NCBI GenBank assembly: GCA_944474755.1
Contig: OX104113.1
Location: forward strand, 63,570,074-63,634,073
Reading direction: 5' to 3'
DNA: 64,000 nt
From: Limnoperna fortunei
Taxonomy: Eukaryota; Mollusca; Bivalvia; Mytilida; Modiolidae
Positions 14,101-26,708 of the stretch are shown here, one piece after another (positions within the stretch are counted from its first letter, which is position 1; the number at the start of each line of letters is the position of its first letter). Below the pieces are notes generated by a model. It saw only the letters and a program-made list of their open reading frames with translations, did not search any database and had not been told where the DNA came from. The position numbers and the translations under genes were made by a program.

Positions 14101-16490
14101 TTTAGGAAAACAGTCCAAGGAATGATGGCTAAAAATAATAGGCTGTCTTATATTCGTTAAGTATGTCCCATTATTCGCAAATTCCTTTAGATTTTTCTAT
14201 CATTATTACCTATGTTTTTATTCGCCATTATTTTTGGCACGGCTATAGAGCTATTCTGAAAGTTGTGCGTTGCGAGAGTATTTGTTGGTATTACCGTTCT
14301 TTTATAGTGGTGTACAATAATGGTAATGTATATCTTGGCTACTAAATTTCATTCAATGTATCGTTGCTATCCTGACTGGAAAACCCAATGTTCAATTAAT
14401 TTTGAATGAATCTTCGTTTTCTGTACACTCAGTGCAGCGATGTTTTACGGTTCAGTACCAAGATATTTCTTCTGTTTTCGCTTAAATTGACACCAATCAC
14501 GGAAAACCGTTAAAATGATACGTTGTCTTGACGAAAACTATCTTTATACTCATTTGCTAACTAAATATATTGTTGTTATTGTTTGTTCCAGATAAACAAA
14601 AACGACAAGGCGAGGTGATGTTATATGTAATGTACATATAACGATATTTACATATTATATTTTTTATCGATGTCATGTCGAATAAGATTTTTTAAACACG
14701 TGTACTATTTAATAAATAAACATGCATCGATAGGAAAACATGTTATTGTGCACGAACAAGATGAAAACAATGATTTTACACATCATTATCTGTAAGAGAT
14801 GCCGAACAGAGAAAACTGCGTCTACTACATGTATCTCTGCACTTCTCAGTGTGAACATTCAATAAATTTGTTATAATAAATTCCGAAAAACAGGGGAGGT
14901 GTCAAAATTCTAGTAGACGTAAATGCTCCTTAATTGGGGAAATTGAGAGCGCACTCATAAAGCAACAGTATAGTGCTGCCCTTTAGTGGGTGTGGCAAAT
15001 ATGCTCTAGGAAAAAAGTATATGAACACCTGGTTTATTTGTCCTTCAATGATACAATGAAAAAAACTACTAACTTTGCGTTAAACAACATATCCAACTAC
15101 CAAAAAGAACATGTTCAGTTTTAGCAATTAATAACACGTTTTTAATTTACAGTAGAATAGTTCGCCACATGAATTTTTGATTTTGCATTAAATTTGTATC
15201 TGTTATCAGAATTGCTAAAGCGTTCCCGTTACGATGTCGCCATTGTGATGGTGTTGTTATCTTTTTTCAGATCCCACGTGACCCTGATCAGTTTGTGGGG
15301 TTGAAACCTATCCTTTAGCGTGGAAACAACACAGCGTGTTAGAGATCTCAGCAATTTCACTCATGAGAAAACCAGATTGCAATTATTACAACACTCTGAC
15401 GTTTTTCTCTCTTAGAAAAAATATTAACGACAGAAATTTCGCACCGCCATTAGATGCAAGCGATGTATCTATTTATGTGGCCCTGGCGAATATATTTTTT
15501 TCTAGTTTTGATGGCTTTACCATACAACAAATCGTTCGTTCACACATCAAACATACTATATCTTTATTTCTTTTTTTGCTTTTTTTTCTTTGAAAAGAAA
15601 AGAATCATTAATATATAATCCAAGCTTGGCCTCCGTCAACGTCTTGGCATTTATCTATATATGTATTCTCGAATGATGAATTGCTAAGTATTATTTGTAA
15701 AAAGAATTCTATAAGTTATTTTCAACTTCAAAGGACTCATTATTTTGTTTCTTCCTAAACATCTTTTTAGCACATTGTTACATCATGAAAACTTCTAATA
15801 TATGAAAAATATCTAACCCGAAAACTATTACGAACTATATACGTGTCCAGGAAAACATGCAGCTTGAAGCAAAGAGCTTTTATGCCTGTTTCACATAACG
15901 GAAATACACAGCACACGAAAAATTAAATTGAGATAGATCTATAAAATCAAAAAAAGTCATAACATTTTGATATAATGCACACATTATTCTAGAAAGTAAT
16001 TGAAAACAAAATGCTGAAAACGCTGTTTCTGGTCATAAATTATAAGTCACAGACAAGCTGACTGCTAACAATGATTTAAACATAAATTTAGACTAAAATA
16101 AGAGCGACAAACGTGACAAATGAGAGTAAAGTACGTATCATGTGTATTTTGTGTTAACGATATTTTTTATTTTATTAAGCAAAAATAACAGTTTCGTCAC
16201 TCATCACGTGCGCATAAATGTTTACTTTATACTGGTTACGCAACAGAGGACTATATTCTTCGTGCACCTTTTTAAATAACAGAGGTACTGCTTCATTAAG
16301 AGTACTGTTTACATGTACAATATAGCAGATTTTTCAAAAATACCAGCTATCACTTTAATGGACGAATAAGACAGTTGTTAGTAATGGTGGTACTATTCTA
16401 TTACAGTTATAGGTATTTTGATTTCCAATATAATTTAGGTATTATGATTTCCAATAACACTCGTTACATAGTTTGGTTCAAATTGACCTT
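11190..16490. other. Intergenic, no gene recognised
   Basis: AT-rich sequence with short meaningless frames only. The one internal structure I can support is the short direct duplication at 13921-14030, listed separately. Confidence 0.5.
13921..14030 (+). repeat. Short direct duplication
   Basis: A G-rich stretch followed by GTTCAGATCGCCACTGATGA occurs twice, about 84 bp apart. It looks like a local tandem duplication; no function can be assigned. Confidence 0.7.
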
Positions 16491-16499
16491 TGTGACCTT

Positions 16500-16672
16500 T
16501 GGGGTTCGGAGTTCTAGTCTGCCTTAAGTACGAACCTTTATTCAAAAGATTTTTCGTTCTCCTGTCAACGGCTAGGAATTTTCACCGGGTAGTTCACATT
16601 CCTCCCCAATAAAACTGGACGCATTAATGTAGGTGACAGTGGCGTTAAGCCCTATAAAAAAACTAAAAATTA
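16500..16672 (+). mobile_element. SINE, decayed copy with tail
   Basis: The second half (CTCCCCAATAAAACTGGACG then GACAGTGGCGTTAAGCC) matches the shared tail of the tRNA-headed SINEs seen elsewhere in the window. The head is barely recognisable (GGGTTCGGAGTTCTAGTCTG resembles the B-box region), so this is an old or rearranged copy. Confidence 0.6.
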
Positions 16673-18052
16673 AATTCGTCCGGTGGTGTCAGATGAGATG
16701 ATAAAAATGCAAAATGTTCACGGACGAACGTATCACAAATTGACATTTAGTTCCACAAGCGAAAAATTCTCGCGTTAATTTCAATGAAAGAAGTTTGTTT
16801 CGAGAAGCATATACGTTTCAAACTGAACTGAACAATGTAGAAGAAACAAAAGTTATAGATAAATATTTTAATTCTTGATATGGAGAACACTAAAATTCTG
16901 TGAAAAATGTTACATTAAAGGACCGTATTGGACCAAAGAAGAAAAATTAAAATATTATGATGATTTTATGACCATAATTTACAACGCATTTCAAAATTAG
17001 GTTCTTTCGTTTTGGAGTAGTTGTTTTTTTCTATAAAGAATCAAAATTATATGTACAAATCATATAATGTTTAATAAAAAAATATTTGATTTAACCATTC
17101 AAAGCGATTTTGCTTGTTTTAATGGTCACAGTAATATGCAGCAAGTGTTGACGGCCAGTGCAAAAATGTATTGATAAGGAGGCGCAAAGAAAGACAAAGA
17201 ACAACATCTTATATAACGGTTGCATTTCGATATTTTGACGCGTTCAAGAAGAGTATTCTCCCAATCAATCTAAAGAGGATAAATAAGTTTCCTTTTGTCT
17301 GAATAAAAGGCTCTTATTATGCAAAACAGATGCATAATTATCTAGTCTGTCTCAACGTATAACAAGGTATAATAGAAAAAGTCCATTCATAATCCTGTCT
17401 CAGATTGATGGACTAACGAGTTTTCCAGACAGTCGAGCACAAAGTAAGTGAAACTAAATTAAAGTGCCATAAATACATGTCGAAGCACCTGTCCCTCCGC
17501 CTGACATACTTCCTTGATCTATCGACTAGAATGAAACGGAGAACTATGATTTTGTCATACAACTATTTTTTCATTAAGATGCCGGCAAGTGAATAACGCC
17601 GTGTTCTATTACCAATTCAATTTGATACGTAGAAGATGAACGATCATGGAACCGCGATAATATCCCGGGAACTTCAAATGTATAAAACATATGTATACAT
17701 AACCAGCTAGATTACTTTGTGAATAAATCATAAGAGATGCATCTAAGCACTAAACTGTTTGTTGCGGATGTTTAGGAATTATGATCTATCTTAGATGACG
17801 GGGAACGAGCTGCATAGAACAAATAACTCCTATAAAGCAAGTCATGTTCGTTAGTAAACAATATTATAAAATAAATATTCAAATAATGATGTAATTTTGT
17901 CGAATACACATTACACGGTTTTATTTTTTATTGCATGCTTAATTAACACTTGAGCGAATGCTATTTATAGTTTATAAAAGAAATAAAAACGAACAAAAAA
18001 CCAAAACTTAACTAAACTAAACTTAACAAAAGAAAAGAAATCAAACAAAATA

Positions 18053-18111
18053 ATAATAATAATAATAATTATTATTATTATTATTATTAGTAGTAGTAGT
18101 AGTAGTATTAT
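18053..18111. repeat. Compound triplet microsatellite
   Basis: A run of AAT units turns directly into ATT units and then AGT units. The AAT/ATT junction is itself palindromic, so the tract can fold on itself. No coding context. Confidence 0.95.
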
Positions 18112-18362
18112 AACCAAACAACCAAGAACAAAAACTAAAATCTAAAATTTGTAACACGTTCAACTGTTGCCCTTTAATTAATATTTGTTTATGCGGATGC
18201 ACTAATATAGCATTCTGATAAAGTTGTATAGTTTCTGAGGTTAGTTAACAGTAAAACAGCTGCATATTTGGTCGCTGTATTAAAATGTAAAAAAATGGTA
18301 CTGATATGTCATTTAATACCAGTATTTACTTTTTAACACAACTTAGTGTTGACAATATACAA

Positions 18363-18497
18363 TTACGGCCCTTGGAAGAGGTGAATATCTAAAATTGTCA
18401 ACCAGAGGTGGGGTTATTTCCCTGAGGGCTTTAGCCCGAGGGAAATAACCCCAGCGAGGTTGACAATTTTGATATTCACTGATTTCAAGGGCCGTAA
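18363..18497. mobile_element. MITE-like inverted repeat, 135 bp
   Basis: Nearly the whole element is two arms. The outer arms read TTACGGCCCTT and AAGGGCCGTAA. The inner arms, GGGGTTATTTCCCT and AGGGAAATAACCCC, flank a short centre GAGGGCTTTAGCCCGAG. There is no coding capacity. Such fold-back elements are non-autonomous DNA transposons moved by a transposase supplied elsewhere. Confidence 0.85.
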
Positions 18498-18594
18498 CTG
18501 TTTTATTATACCGAACAAACAGTGGACTGGAATATCATATGCTGTGTATTTGTGTTTTTATCATGTTTATGTTGAAACTTGTTATGTACATTGT

Positions 18595-18712
18595 ATTTCA
18601 AGGGTTATTCACCGGTGAATAATAGGGTTATTCAATGGACATGGGTTTTTGAAATTTCAAGGGTTATTCACCGGTGAATAATAGGGTTATTCAATGGACA
18701 TGGGTTTTTGAA
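18595..18712 (+). repeat. 59-bp tandem duplication with embedded palindrome
   Basis: Two head-to-tail 59-bp copies appear identical by eye. Each contains the perfect palindrome TTATTCACCGGTGAATAA. Near-identity implies a recent duplication. It lies about 100 bp downstream of the 18363-18497 MITE, and the two may be parts of one composite repeat. Confidence 0.9.
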
Positions 18713-20155
18713 AAGGTTATTCAACTTTTGTACGAATTTGAAGAAAAATACCCAGATTATTTCACGTCACGTGACCTTATTTCATCCAATTAAATCAATT
18801 ACTAATTCAGTAAGGTATAATAACAGCAAATGAACAACTACCTTCACAACGCGGCCACCGACGCGTCCAAAAAAGATGATGAAACTCATCTAGCTAACCA
18901 GTACATATAGATACGCGTGACAACAAACCTTATTAAAAAGTCGAGGATTTTGCCAATTTGTATTGTCAGTTCTATGAATAATAGTGCAGCAGACATTGTC
19001 TGTAAGCTCCAGAAAATCACAGTTTTGCTATCCAGTTTGGCTGCCTTGGCTAGCGAAGATGGGAAAGTCGAAGCATATTTCATCAAACTAAACAAGATAT
19101 GGAAATCTCGTTACATCAGATAGAAAACCATAAGAAGATTTAGAAAAGCAATAATTGCAAAAGCTATCCACCTTGTATGGTGCAAAACAAGATAACAAGA
19201 GACACCCAAGAATTCAACACTATACAACATATTCTGGTGGCAAACGATCTTAATTGAAGTACAATCTAACAAGAGCTCATCACCATATTACAACAAAGAA
19301 ACGGAGACGGTCGAGGCACGTATATATTAGAAACGATCAAGACAGCAAGCACAATATAACTGCTCTAAAGGAAAAAGTAGGATGGGAGGACTAAGATATA
19401 TGGTGAACAATGATGAAGGGATGCAATGAAGTAGAAAGGGGTGGCAAAGACAGAGAGCAAAAGAGTTCGCTAGTTCAGTCTTATGTTGAACTCCGTAGAC
19501 AAGTAGTCTTTAAGGTATCATTTTATCAACGGCTCGGTGAATATTACATTTTCTTTGGCTGATAAATCCGGATAGCGACCTATTTCAAAGTCATTAATTG
19601 TTTTATTACATGAATAAAACCACCATCTCCCTTGATCAGAAAAACGGAGGATGCCTTTTCCACTGGATCCCCTGCTTACATTTTGTAATTGTTGTTACCC
19701 TTAATATATTTTTATTTAATACTGCATTTTAATATCAATTTGCTGGTAATCCTCAAATTTCAGTTTCAAATATTGAGAAGAGTATAAATGAATTAACATA
19801 TCGCATAGCCGGTGTTTCTCCCATTTGTTGTTGTCACGCACGATGTACAATTAATTCAATCGATTTGATTGGACGAATGAATTTGTTAAGACGGCTATTC
19901 TGATTGGCCAAAACATAAAAACCAGGTCGATATCGTATTCCGCTTGACTACTATGCAGCGGAATCGTGCAGCGTACAAACATTTTATGTAATTTTAGTAC
20001 TGTTGCTATTTATCGTGACCCAAAAGATGTTTTTAGATCAATCAAATGAATGTTGTCCTCGTACAATGAAACCATCTCTAAAGAAGGCGAACTCTGACGA
20101 CAAAGAGTGCATGCAAGAAATGAAAGTGCAATATTCTTTTCGTCTATGTCTTCCC

Positions 20156-20426
20156 CATCCTCACAAGTCAGGGTTTCTGTGTCTACACGTGTAGACGAAA
20201 CCATGACAAACTTAGCTAGCAAATTCCCGGCTAGAAGTCACTATTTTGATTGGCTACATCATACCTGCATGTAGTCAATCAAAACTCGCTTTCATTTTCG
20301 ACTTGGTTACGGGATATTTAAGGTTTGACGTCATAAGAAAATCTTCTAGCCCGGGAATTTCCTAGCTAAGTTTGTCAGGGTTTAGTGGACACATGTGGAC
20401 ACAGAAACCCTGACTTGTTAGGATGT
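20156..20426. mobile_element. MITE family A, copy 1 (TIR element, 271 bp)
   Basis: The long terminal inverted repeats begin CATCCTCACAAGTCAGGG on the left and end CCCTGACTTGTTAGGATG on the right. The arms continue inward through TGACAAACTTAGCTAG and a CCCGG(G)CTAGAAG block. Each arm contains its own small palindrome (TCTACACGTGTAGA on the left). A second, longer copy lies at 61079-61498. No transposase is encoded. Confidence 0.85.
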
Positions 20427-21134
20427 GTCTTCCCTTAATTTCGTTTATTTATTATTTGTGTGTCTTTGTCAACTTCTTTTGTTTTCTAGTGCACAATTTG
20501 TTTTTCTTGTTACATATTTGTTTGTTCCATCAAATTGTATTAATATAAGACAGTAAATATATGCCTACTGGAAGTGTAATTGTAGCAGTAAAATTCAAAG
20601 CAAGGCAGTGGTAGACGTATATGGATGACGCTAAATGCATAATTTAAAAAACGGGCTTGCTTGAGGAAGTCGTACGTAAAACATTAAATGATAGAGGAAA
20701 AAATACAAAATATAAGAACGATAGCAAATGCAGATGCAGTGTAAATGAAGTTTGTTTTCTAAAGAATTTAAAATCTGACAAAGCATAAATAAGTGTCGAG
20801 TTTCTTTAAATTGAACAGCAAAGAGAATTAAGTTGCAACTTTTGCAATTTTTCTTAGATGATGTAATTTGGTATTTTTGTTATCATTTGGGCGTTATATG
20901 TTGCTGCTCTTACAATCTGATTAAAATAAGATCTGCATTGCTGCCATTGTATCGATATGTCGCAAGTGTCCCGTTCAGGTGACGCGTTATCATTGTAGTA
21001 ATTGATCATATCTCGTCTCTAATTATTGTATAAATCTTAATTTTAAAATTACGGTTTTTTCTTAATTACACACCGAATTCTCGACTTTCATCATTTTTAT
21101 TTCAAATTCAAGTGGCATGCTGTAACCTCTTACC

Positions 21135-21365
21135 AGGGCCTCGGTGGCCTAGTGGTTAAGTTAATTAGTCAACTACTATCGGTCACGTTGCCCGTCACAC
21201 TGAGGTTTTCTCCCTACTGGTGGCAGAGTGTGCTGATTGTCAGTTTCCTGCCAAAGGTCGGGTTTTTACTGGGTTATTTGGTTTCTTCCTCAATAAAAAA
21301 AAAATAGACGTCATGATATAGCTGAAAATTTTCTGAAAGTGGCGTTAAACCACATACAAAGAAAT
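21135..21365 (+). mobile_element. tRNA-derived SINE
   Basis: The head GGCCTCGGTGGCCTAGTGG has the A-box region of a tRNA-like promoter. The tail TGAAAGTGGCGTTAAACCAC is common to the family. The B-box part is damaged (GAGGTTTTCTCC instead of GAGGTTGCGGGTTCGAGTC). It is followed by an A-rich end. Confidence 0.85.
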
Positions 21366-22060
21366 TTTAATGAACGGGGCTAAAATCGGAATCAGTAGCA
21401 ATTAACTCATGGTTACTGTCCAATAAAAAGACAGCTGATTTTTTAATTAAGTATAATAATGTTTATTAACAAAATAATAAACATGGTTCCAACTTTCCAC
21501 ATATCTTCCTACGTCAAAGGTTCCTCTGCCACACAAGGAATTTAAGCTTCCTATACAAATAATTGAACAGAAAAACTTATCGATCACTTAATTGCTAATT
21601 ATAAATAGTATTTTATCAGTGTAGAACTAACTAAACTATACACATAGATAATCGTTTTACTGTCTATTTCGAAATATTATCTAAGTTTATTATTGTCTGC
21701 AATTTTCAGAGTAAACAAATATGTCAGCCTAATTTATTTTTCAAATTCAAATTCAAATTTCGCTTAAATATTGTCGAAAATAAGTGTGCAGCGTGCAAGA
21801 CTTAATATTCTTGGTATTTTCGTAATTAAGACCGTTAAGTGGGCGGAGCTCATGCAAACTTCACCATTTCTTCTTCTTTCTCGTACACGCATTCAATAAG
21901 TTTCACTTTAAACACCATTTCTTCGTGTGAAGATATGATTGCAGAAATTTTTCCCAATTTTTTTATTCAGTGCATAGTGGTGTATAGATACCCAACCTTT
22001 TTTATCAGCACACCAACTAACACACTACAGTATTAGAAGCGGGAGGTTTGGCATGTCGTA

Positions 22061-22230
22061 AAACCAGGCCCCAGCGCCATAAAACCTTCTTGAGTAAAAA
22101 TGTTTTGCTCAGCATGAGAATTATCTCAATTACCATGACAACAAGGCAAAAGAAAAGATTTGATTGGATGAAACTGAGAACTAAAAAAATTCTCAGTAAA
22201 GACAATGTTTATGGCGCTGGGCCCTGGTTT
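22061..22230. mobile_element. MITE-like TIR element, 170 bp
   Basis: The left end AAACCAGGCCCCAGCGCCAT and right end ATGGCGCTGGGCCCTGGTTT are inverted copies with about one mismatch over 20 bp. The interior is AT-rich with no coding potential and contains an internal dyad (ATGAGAATTATCTCA). Frames that cross it on either strand are artefacts. Confidence 0.85.
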
Positions 22231-23103
22231 ACCTCTCCATTTCTTTAAATTAAAATACCTAAACCAAGTAAGGACTATTGCTGTAGATGCTTCATTTTTG
22301 GTTGTTGGTTCTGGAGTCTGTCGGTTCCTTGACTTCAATTTGTCGATTGTCTTTTTAATTGTTTGCTTTGTGTTCGGTATTTTGTTATTACCTTCATTTA
22401 AAAACATTGTTTTAGTTTTAAGTTGAAGTAGAAATCTATGTCATACCCGATCAAAAGTGGGTTGATACAGAAGGTTTTCGAACAGGTGTCATATAATTTT
22501 TATTATTTTTGTCTATATTGATTTACATCGGAATCGATGTCTATCGTTTAAAATCTTGGAAATGCTTACTACTGGAAGTTAACTGGTTCAATATTTTTAC
22601 GTCTGATTTGTCATACTTGAATATTTCCAAATATTACTTACGATGTTTTTGTTATATTGTATAAGCAAGACCAAAAAGTTGCCTTCATAACGTTGCAAAC
22701 GGAAACGTAATAAAAAACTTAACTTTAAAATGGGTTAAATTAACAATCCTTTTACAAATTTAAAAATGTAATCCGTTCTTGCGACTATTATTCTTTCCCA
22801 TTTAGTTAATAATTTCTGTTTAAAATTTAATTTCTTTCGCCCTATGGAACAAAACCTACATGGTTAACATCAAATTTTTTTCTTTGAATTTTAAGAACTT
22901 AATAAATATCATTTAATAACATGAGAAATAAATATGTTTTGATTCTCTGGAGTGTTAATTATATTAAATTGATAAATACATATAACATCAAATATTATAT
23001 ATCAAATCTACTTTATTATGGTATGTATACCAATCTCATTAAAATTAAATCTTTCACTTTGGTATGTGAACTTTAGCACTGTGTTGCCGTTTTTGTTGTT
23101 GTT

Positions 23104-23105
<2 letters not shown>

Positions 23106-23155
<50 letters not shown>
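23106..23155. repeat. 50-T homopolymer
   Basis: An uninterrupted run of fifty T. It could be the A-tail of a minus-strand retroposon, but no SINE or LINE body is recognisable next to it. Runs this long are unreliable in assemblies, so the true length is uncertain. Confidence 0.95.
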
Positions 23156-23156
<1 letters not shown>

Positions 23157-24184
23157 GTCCTATAATGTGAATTTTCCTTAATTTTCCAATAACTAATAAC
23201 ATTTTTAATTGTAACAAGAAGAAATACTTTTTGCTGACAATTTCTTCAATTACGGCAAAACTCTTGTGTATCAAGATTTCAAATTTACGAAATAGCGACT
23301 TCATTCAATTTCTTCATCATTTATTCTGACACGAACCTTTGAAATCGTGTGACACTATATACATTAACCTAGCTATAATTGGAGGACCAACAGAAGTGCC
23401 CTCAAAGATAAAACTTCTTTTGAAGATGAAAGAAATATTAACGAAAGAAAAACCTTCCAACACGAAACAAAACAAAATCGTTGATGAATAATGCGTTGTT
23501 TAAATGTAATTAAATGAGATAATTTTGAAGGTTAAGGCTCACCTCCATAAATCAGATAATTCTCATTTACTTACATGGGTGAACGAAATGATCAAAGATA
23601 TCCGAACCGTACAGGTGACCATTTACACCTGACTATATTGTTGTCTTAGTGCATCTCATATCAAATTTCCTTTTAATCTGTCAAGTTAACTTTTCAACGC
23701 CTTTTGTTTTAGTAATGCCGCTTTCATTGTCAATTAAGAAACATTTATTTTGTCATCACTCGCGTGGGAATCTTGTACCTGAACATTTTCTAATTGAAAC
23801 TGTTTATGTGTTCACACTATTTTTAACACCCGTGACAGTAAATGGACTGAAATGAACCTTGGTATATTCCGTTACTTACCTTGTCTTATCAGTTAGATAA
23901 CTAGGCTATGATGTCGCATAATTTCGACTTTGTAAATTATTATAAGTTGGTCCTGGGGTTAGTGTAAATGTCAAATACATCTAGCGAGAGATAGGGAGTC
24001 CATGTAAGATTGCTGATTTATTTTTCATTTTATATCTGCTATGATATAAACGCTACCCTTAGATTGTAAGAGATCGAGTTTTTAAATATTAATTCCAATT
24101 TGAAACAATTGTTTAGCTATATCAAAGCGTACAGTTTTTAATTGGAGCAGGTAGCATAGCCGTAGTACCAGGAAAACGGCATAT

Positions 24185-24320
24185 GGCAATCATTGTCATC
24201 AATGTCAATGAAGTTGTAGTCCAGCAAACTTGCCTGTAGTCAAACTCGATCTAACAACCCCAGTGTCGACACTCCAATGATCAGTAGAGGATGGCTTAAC
24301 TGTGTAGACCACCGTTCGAA
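24185..24320 (-). mobile_element. SINE head, decayed, antisense
   Basis: Read on the minus strand, the segment has the SINE order: a TTAAGCCATCC start, CTACTGATCATTGGAGTG, GTCGACACTGGGGTTG, then a B-box-like GATCGAGTTTGAC. The tail is not clear, so this is a diverged fragment. Confidence 0.5.
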
Positions 24321-24764
24321 ACCTATGTAAGAGATCAATATTCGTGCCTATATATACCTCTACCATGAATGGAGTTGACAAAATAACAGTCTCACATTTA
24401 TAGAAATAACAGTTATATTACAAACAAAAATGTGAAAGCCAAACAGAAATATCATACTTCTTAAAAATCATGTCTTGTAGAGTCAACATTTTACTCAACA
24501 TTTTTTTTAAACCTAAAAAAAATCATATATCAAACGTTATAGAAGTATGAACTCTGGTTCTGAAATGTGACTTGTATACGAAAAAATAAATGACTGTTTA
24601 ACGTTTGTTGTTGCAGTGTAACTACATGTATAACCAATTTAAAACACATGCAGCTGCACAAAATTGATTGTAAAGTGTGACTGTTTCAGGAATCATGTGA
24701 CGTCTAATTAAAAATAGACACGTGACAAAATGTTCAGTATTTATTTAAGTTCAGCGTATTTATC

Positions 24765-24945
24765 TCGACAGCAAGTACACGATACAGACTTGCGGGTTCA
24801 ATCTCACTGCGGGACCAAGATTGCCAGTTCTCATACCAAGTACGCGAGTTTTCTCTGGGTACTCAAGCATCTGCCCCGTATAAAAACTGGGCGCCACAAC
24901 ATAGCTGAAGTATTGCTGAAAGTGGCGTTAAACACCACTTAAACA
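24765..24945 (+). mobile_element. SINE, 5'-truncated
   Basis: Retains the B-box-like TGCGGGTTCAATCTCACTGC and the complete tail (AAAACTGGGCGCCA ... TGAAAGTGGCGTTAAACACC). The A-box half is missing or unrecognisable. The reading frame over it has no meaning. Confidence 0.85.
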
Positions 24946-26009
24946 ACTAAAAACACCACTTAAAAAAATAAATACAATACAGATCCTCATGTCTGAAGAC
25001 TTGTTTTGTGTGAAAGAAGCCATTTGTAAAGTTGGCAATCATAAACTGCGTATTTTAAATAAATTAAGGATCCCTTTTGTCTTCTCATGCGGCATCTTGT
25101 ATAAATAATCCTTCTTCAAAAATCATAAACAAAATTTCTCATTACTGACACAATTTGCGCTCCTGTCTTCTATTTGTATATATATTTTGTATGTATATTT
25201 TGTATACGACTATAAATAAATCGACCTTTGATTTTTAGATGAAAGTAAACAAACAAAAGTAACGATTATAGTTGAAATTGAATGCTGTGTTTTCTTTCTA
25301 ATTAATCTGTAATTAGGATACGGTGTGTCGATATTTGCGTATACCGTAAAAATACCAAAATATATTGCATATCACAAAATGAGTAACCATTATAATTTAG
25401 TAACTGTTCTGGCAAAATACACTCCATGTGCATATTGCATTGAACGCGCTAGCATCTCGTTTATATTACTGAAAGCATGCTAAATTAACACTAGGCAACT
25501 TTACATTCTACTGCCGTAACGTACTGGTGCAAGCGCAGACCCTGTGTTTTAGTTTTATTTTAAATACATGTAAGCCGCATAAAGCGGATGATAAGAATTG
25601 AGATAACCTTTGAAAAATGTTGAAAACATCTTTTTAATATTTTTGGATTGGAAATAATCGTTTTATTGGCTTTTTGCCAAGAAGTGACCTGAACATCTTG
25701 ACGTGACATTGGAAATGTATCAAATACAAAACAGTTATTCTATGTATAATTTAATTTAATTCGAAAGCCGAATTGGAAAGGCTATATCACGTGGGCTCCA
25801 ATCAGGAACCTATAAATTAAATTAGTTATACTAGTCCCAGCTCCAATCTAAGAACTAGGTTATACAGTATAACATACCTTGGGTCACATGACGTATTCAT
25901 ACGTCGATAAAATAAAAAGTGCTCCTTAATGTTAACCCCTTATGAATTAATTAATAAGTAAATTGGTTCTGGAAATTAAATTATATGGTATATTGACAGG
26001 TTTTTAACA

Positions 26010-26165
26010 GATTATGTTTAAGAAATATACTATTGCGAATTAGAACCTGGTCAGACCTTATATTTGTAAATATTTTATACTGAGCAATAGCGAGGCATAA
26101 AATGAAGACAAATAAGGTCTGATAATGTTCTAATTTGCATAGATCCCATTTGCAATAATCTGTTT
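26010..26165. mobile_element. Fold-back MITE
   Basis: The arms GAATTAGAACCTGGTCAGACC and GGTCTGATAATGTTCTAATT are imperfect inverted copies around an AT-rich loop of about 40 bp. An outer CAGATTAT/ATAATCTG pair extends the dyad. Non-coding. Confidence 0.7.
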
Positions 26166-26475
26166 TGATTCTAATAAGTCTAACAAATGCTTTAAGTTTC
26201 GAAGCGGCTCTAAAAGGCGCTTTCAATGGAAATATTTTTTTTAACTATTAAGATGTATATCCGAAAACGGTATATTAAACGCCAAAGTACCTTTTTAGCA
26301 AAAATTATTGAGAATTCTTAACAAAATTGCATTGTTCCAGTTTGAACTTTTCAGTTGAGCTTATATAACGTCGGAATTCTAATTTTGACGTAATAGCGGG
26401 CTTTATGCTTATTAGAACTCTAATGTGTTCTCAACGCGTATGAAGGACGCCATATTAGAATCTCAAAAAATACTT

Positions 26476-26708
26476 GGGGCCTCAGTTGCCGAGTGTTATT
26501 TACTATTGATCGTATGGATGTCAACACTGAGGTTGCGGGTTGGAATCTTAATGCGGACAAGGTGTACTCGACTCCAATCTTAATTGACAAGGATTGACAG
26601 TTTTCGAAGGTCGATAGTTTTATCCGGGTGCTACGGCTTCCTTTCCCAATAAACACTTGACACCACGGTATAGCTGAAAAATTGCTGAAGGTGGGGTAAA
26701 ACACTATT
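26476..26708 (+). mobile_element. tRNA-derived SINE
   Basis: Full family order is visible: head GGGGCCTCAGTTGCCGAGTG, TGTCAACACTGAGGTTGCGG, then TACTCGACTCCAATCTTAAT, AATAAACACTTGACACC and GCTGAAAAATTGCTGAAGG. It ends in an A/C-rich tail. Several substitutions mark it as moderately old. Confidence 0.9.

Noticed and set aside
18886..19123. Overlapping 68/69-codon frames at about 19 kb
   Set aside because: The plus-strand peptide looks somewhat protein-like (KLQKITVLLSSLAALASEDG) and the following 400 bp may be an old retroposed sequence, but there is no recognisable domain, splice context or continued frame.
22126..22407. 93- and 73-codon frames near 22.1-22.4 kb
   Set aside because: They cross a MITE end on both strands and show no family resemblance.
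23008..23304. Minus-strand frame with a poly-Lys tract
   Set aside because: Created by translating the 50-T homopolymer.
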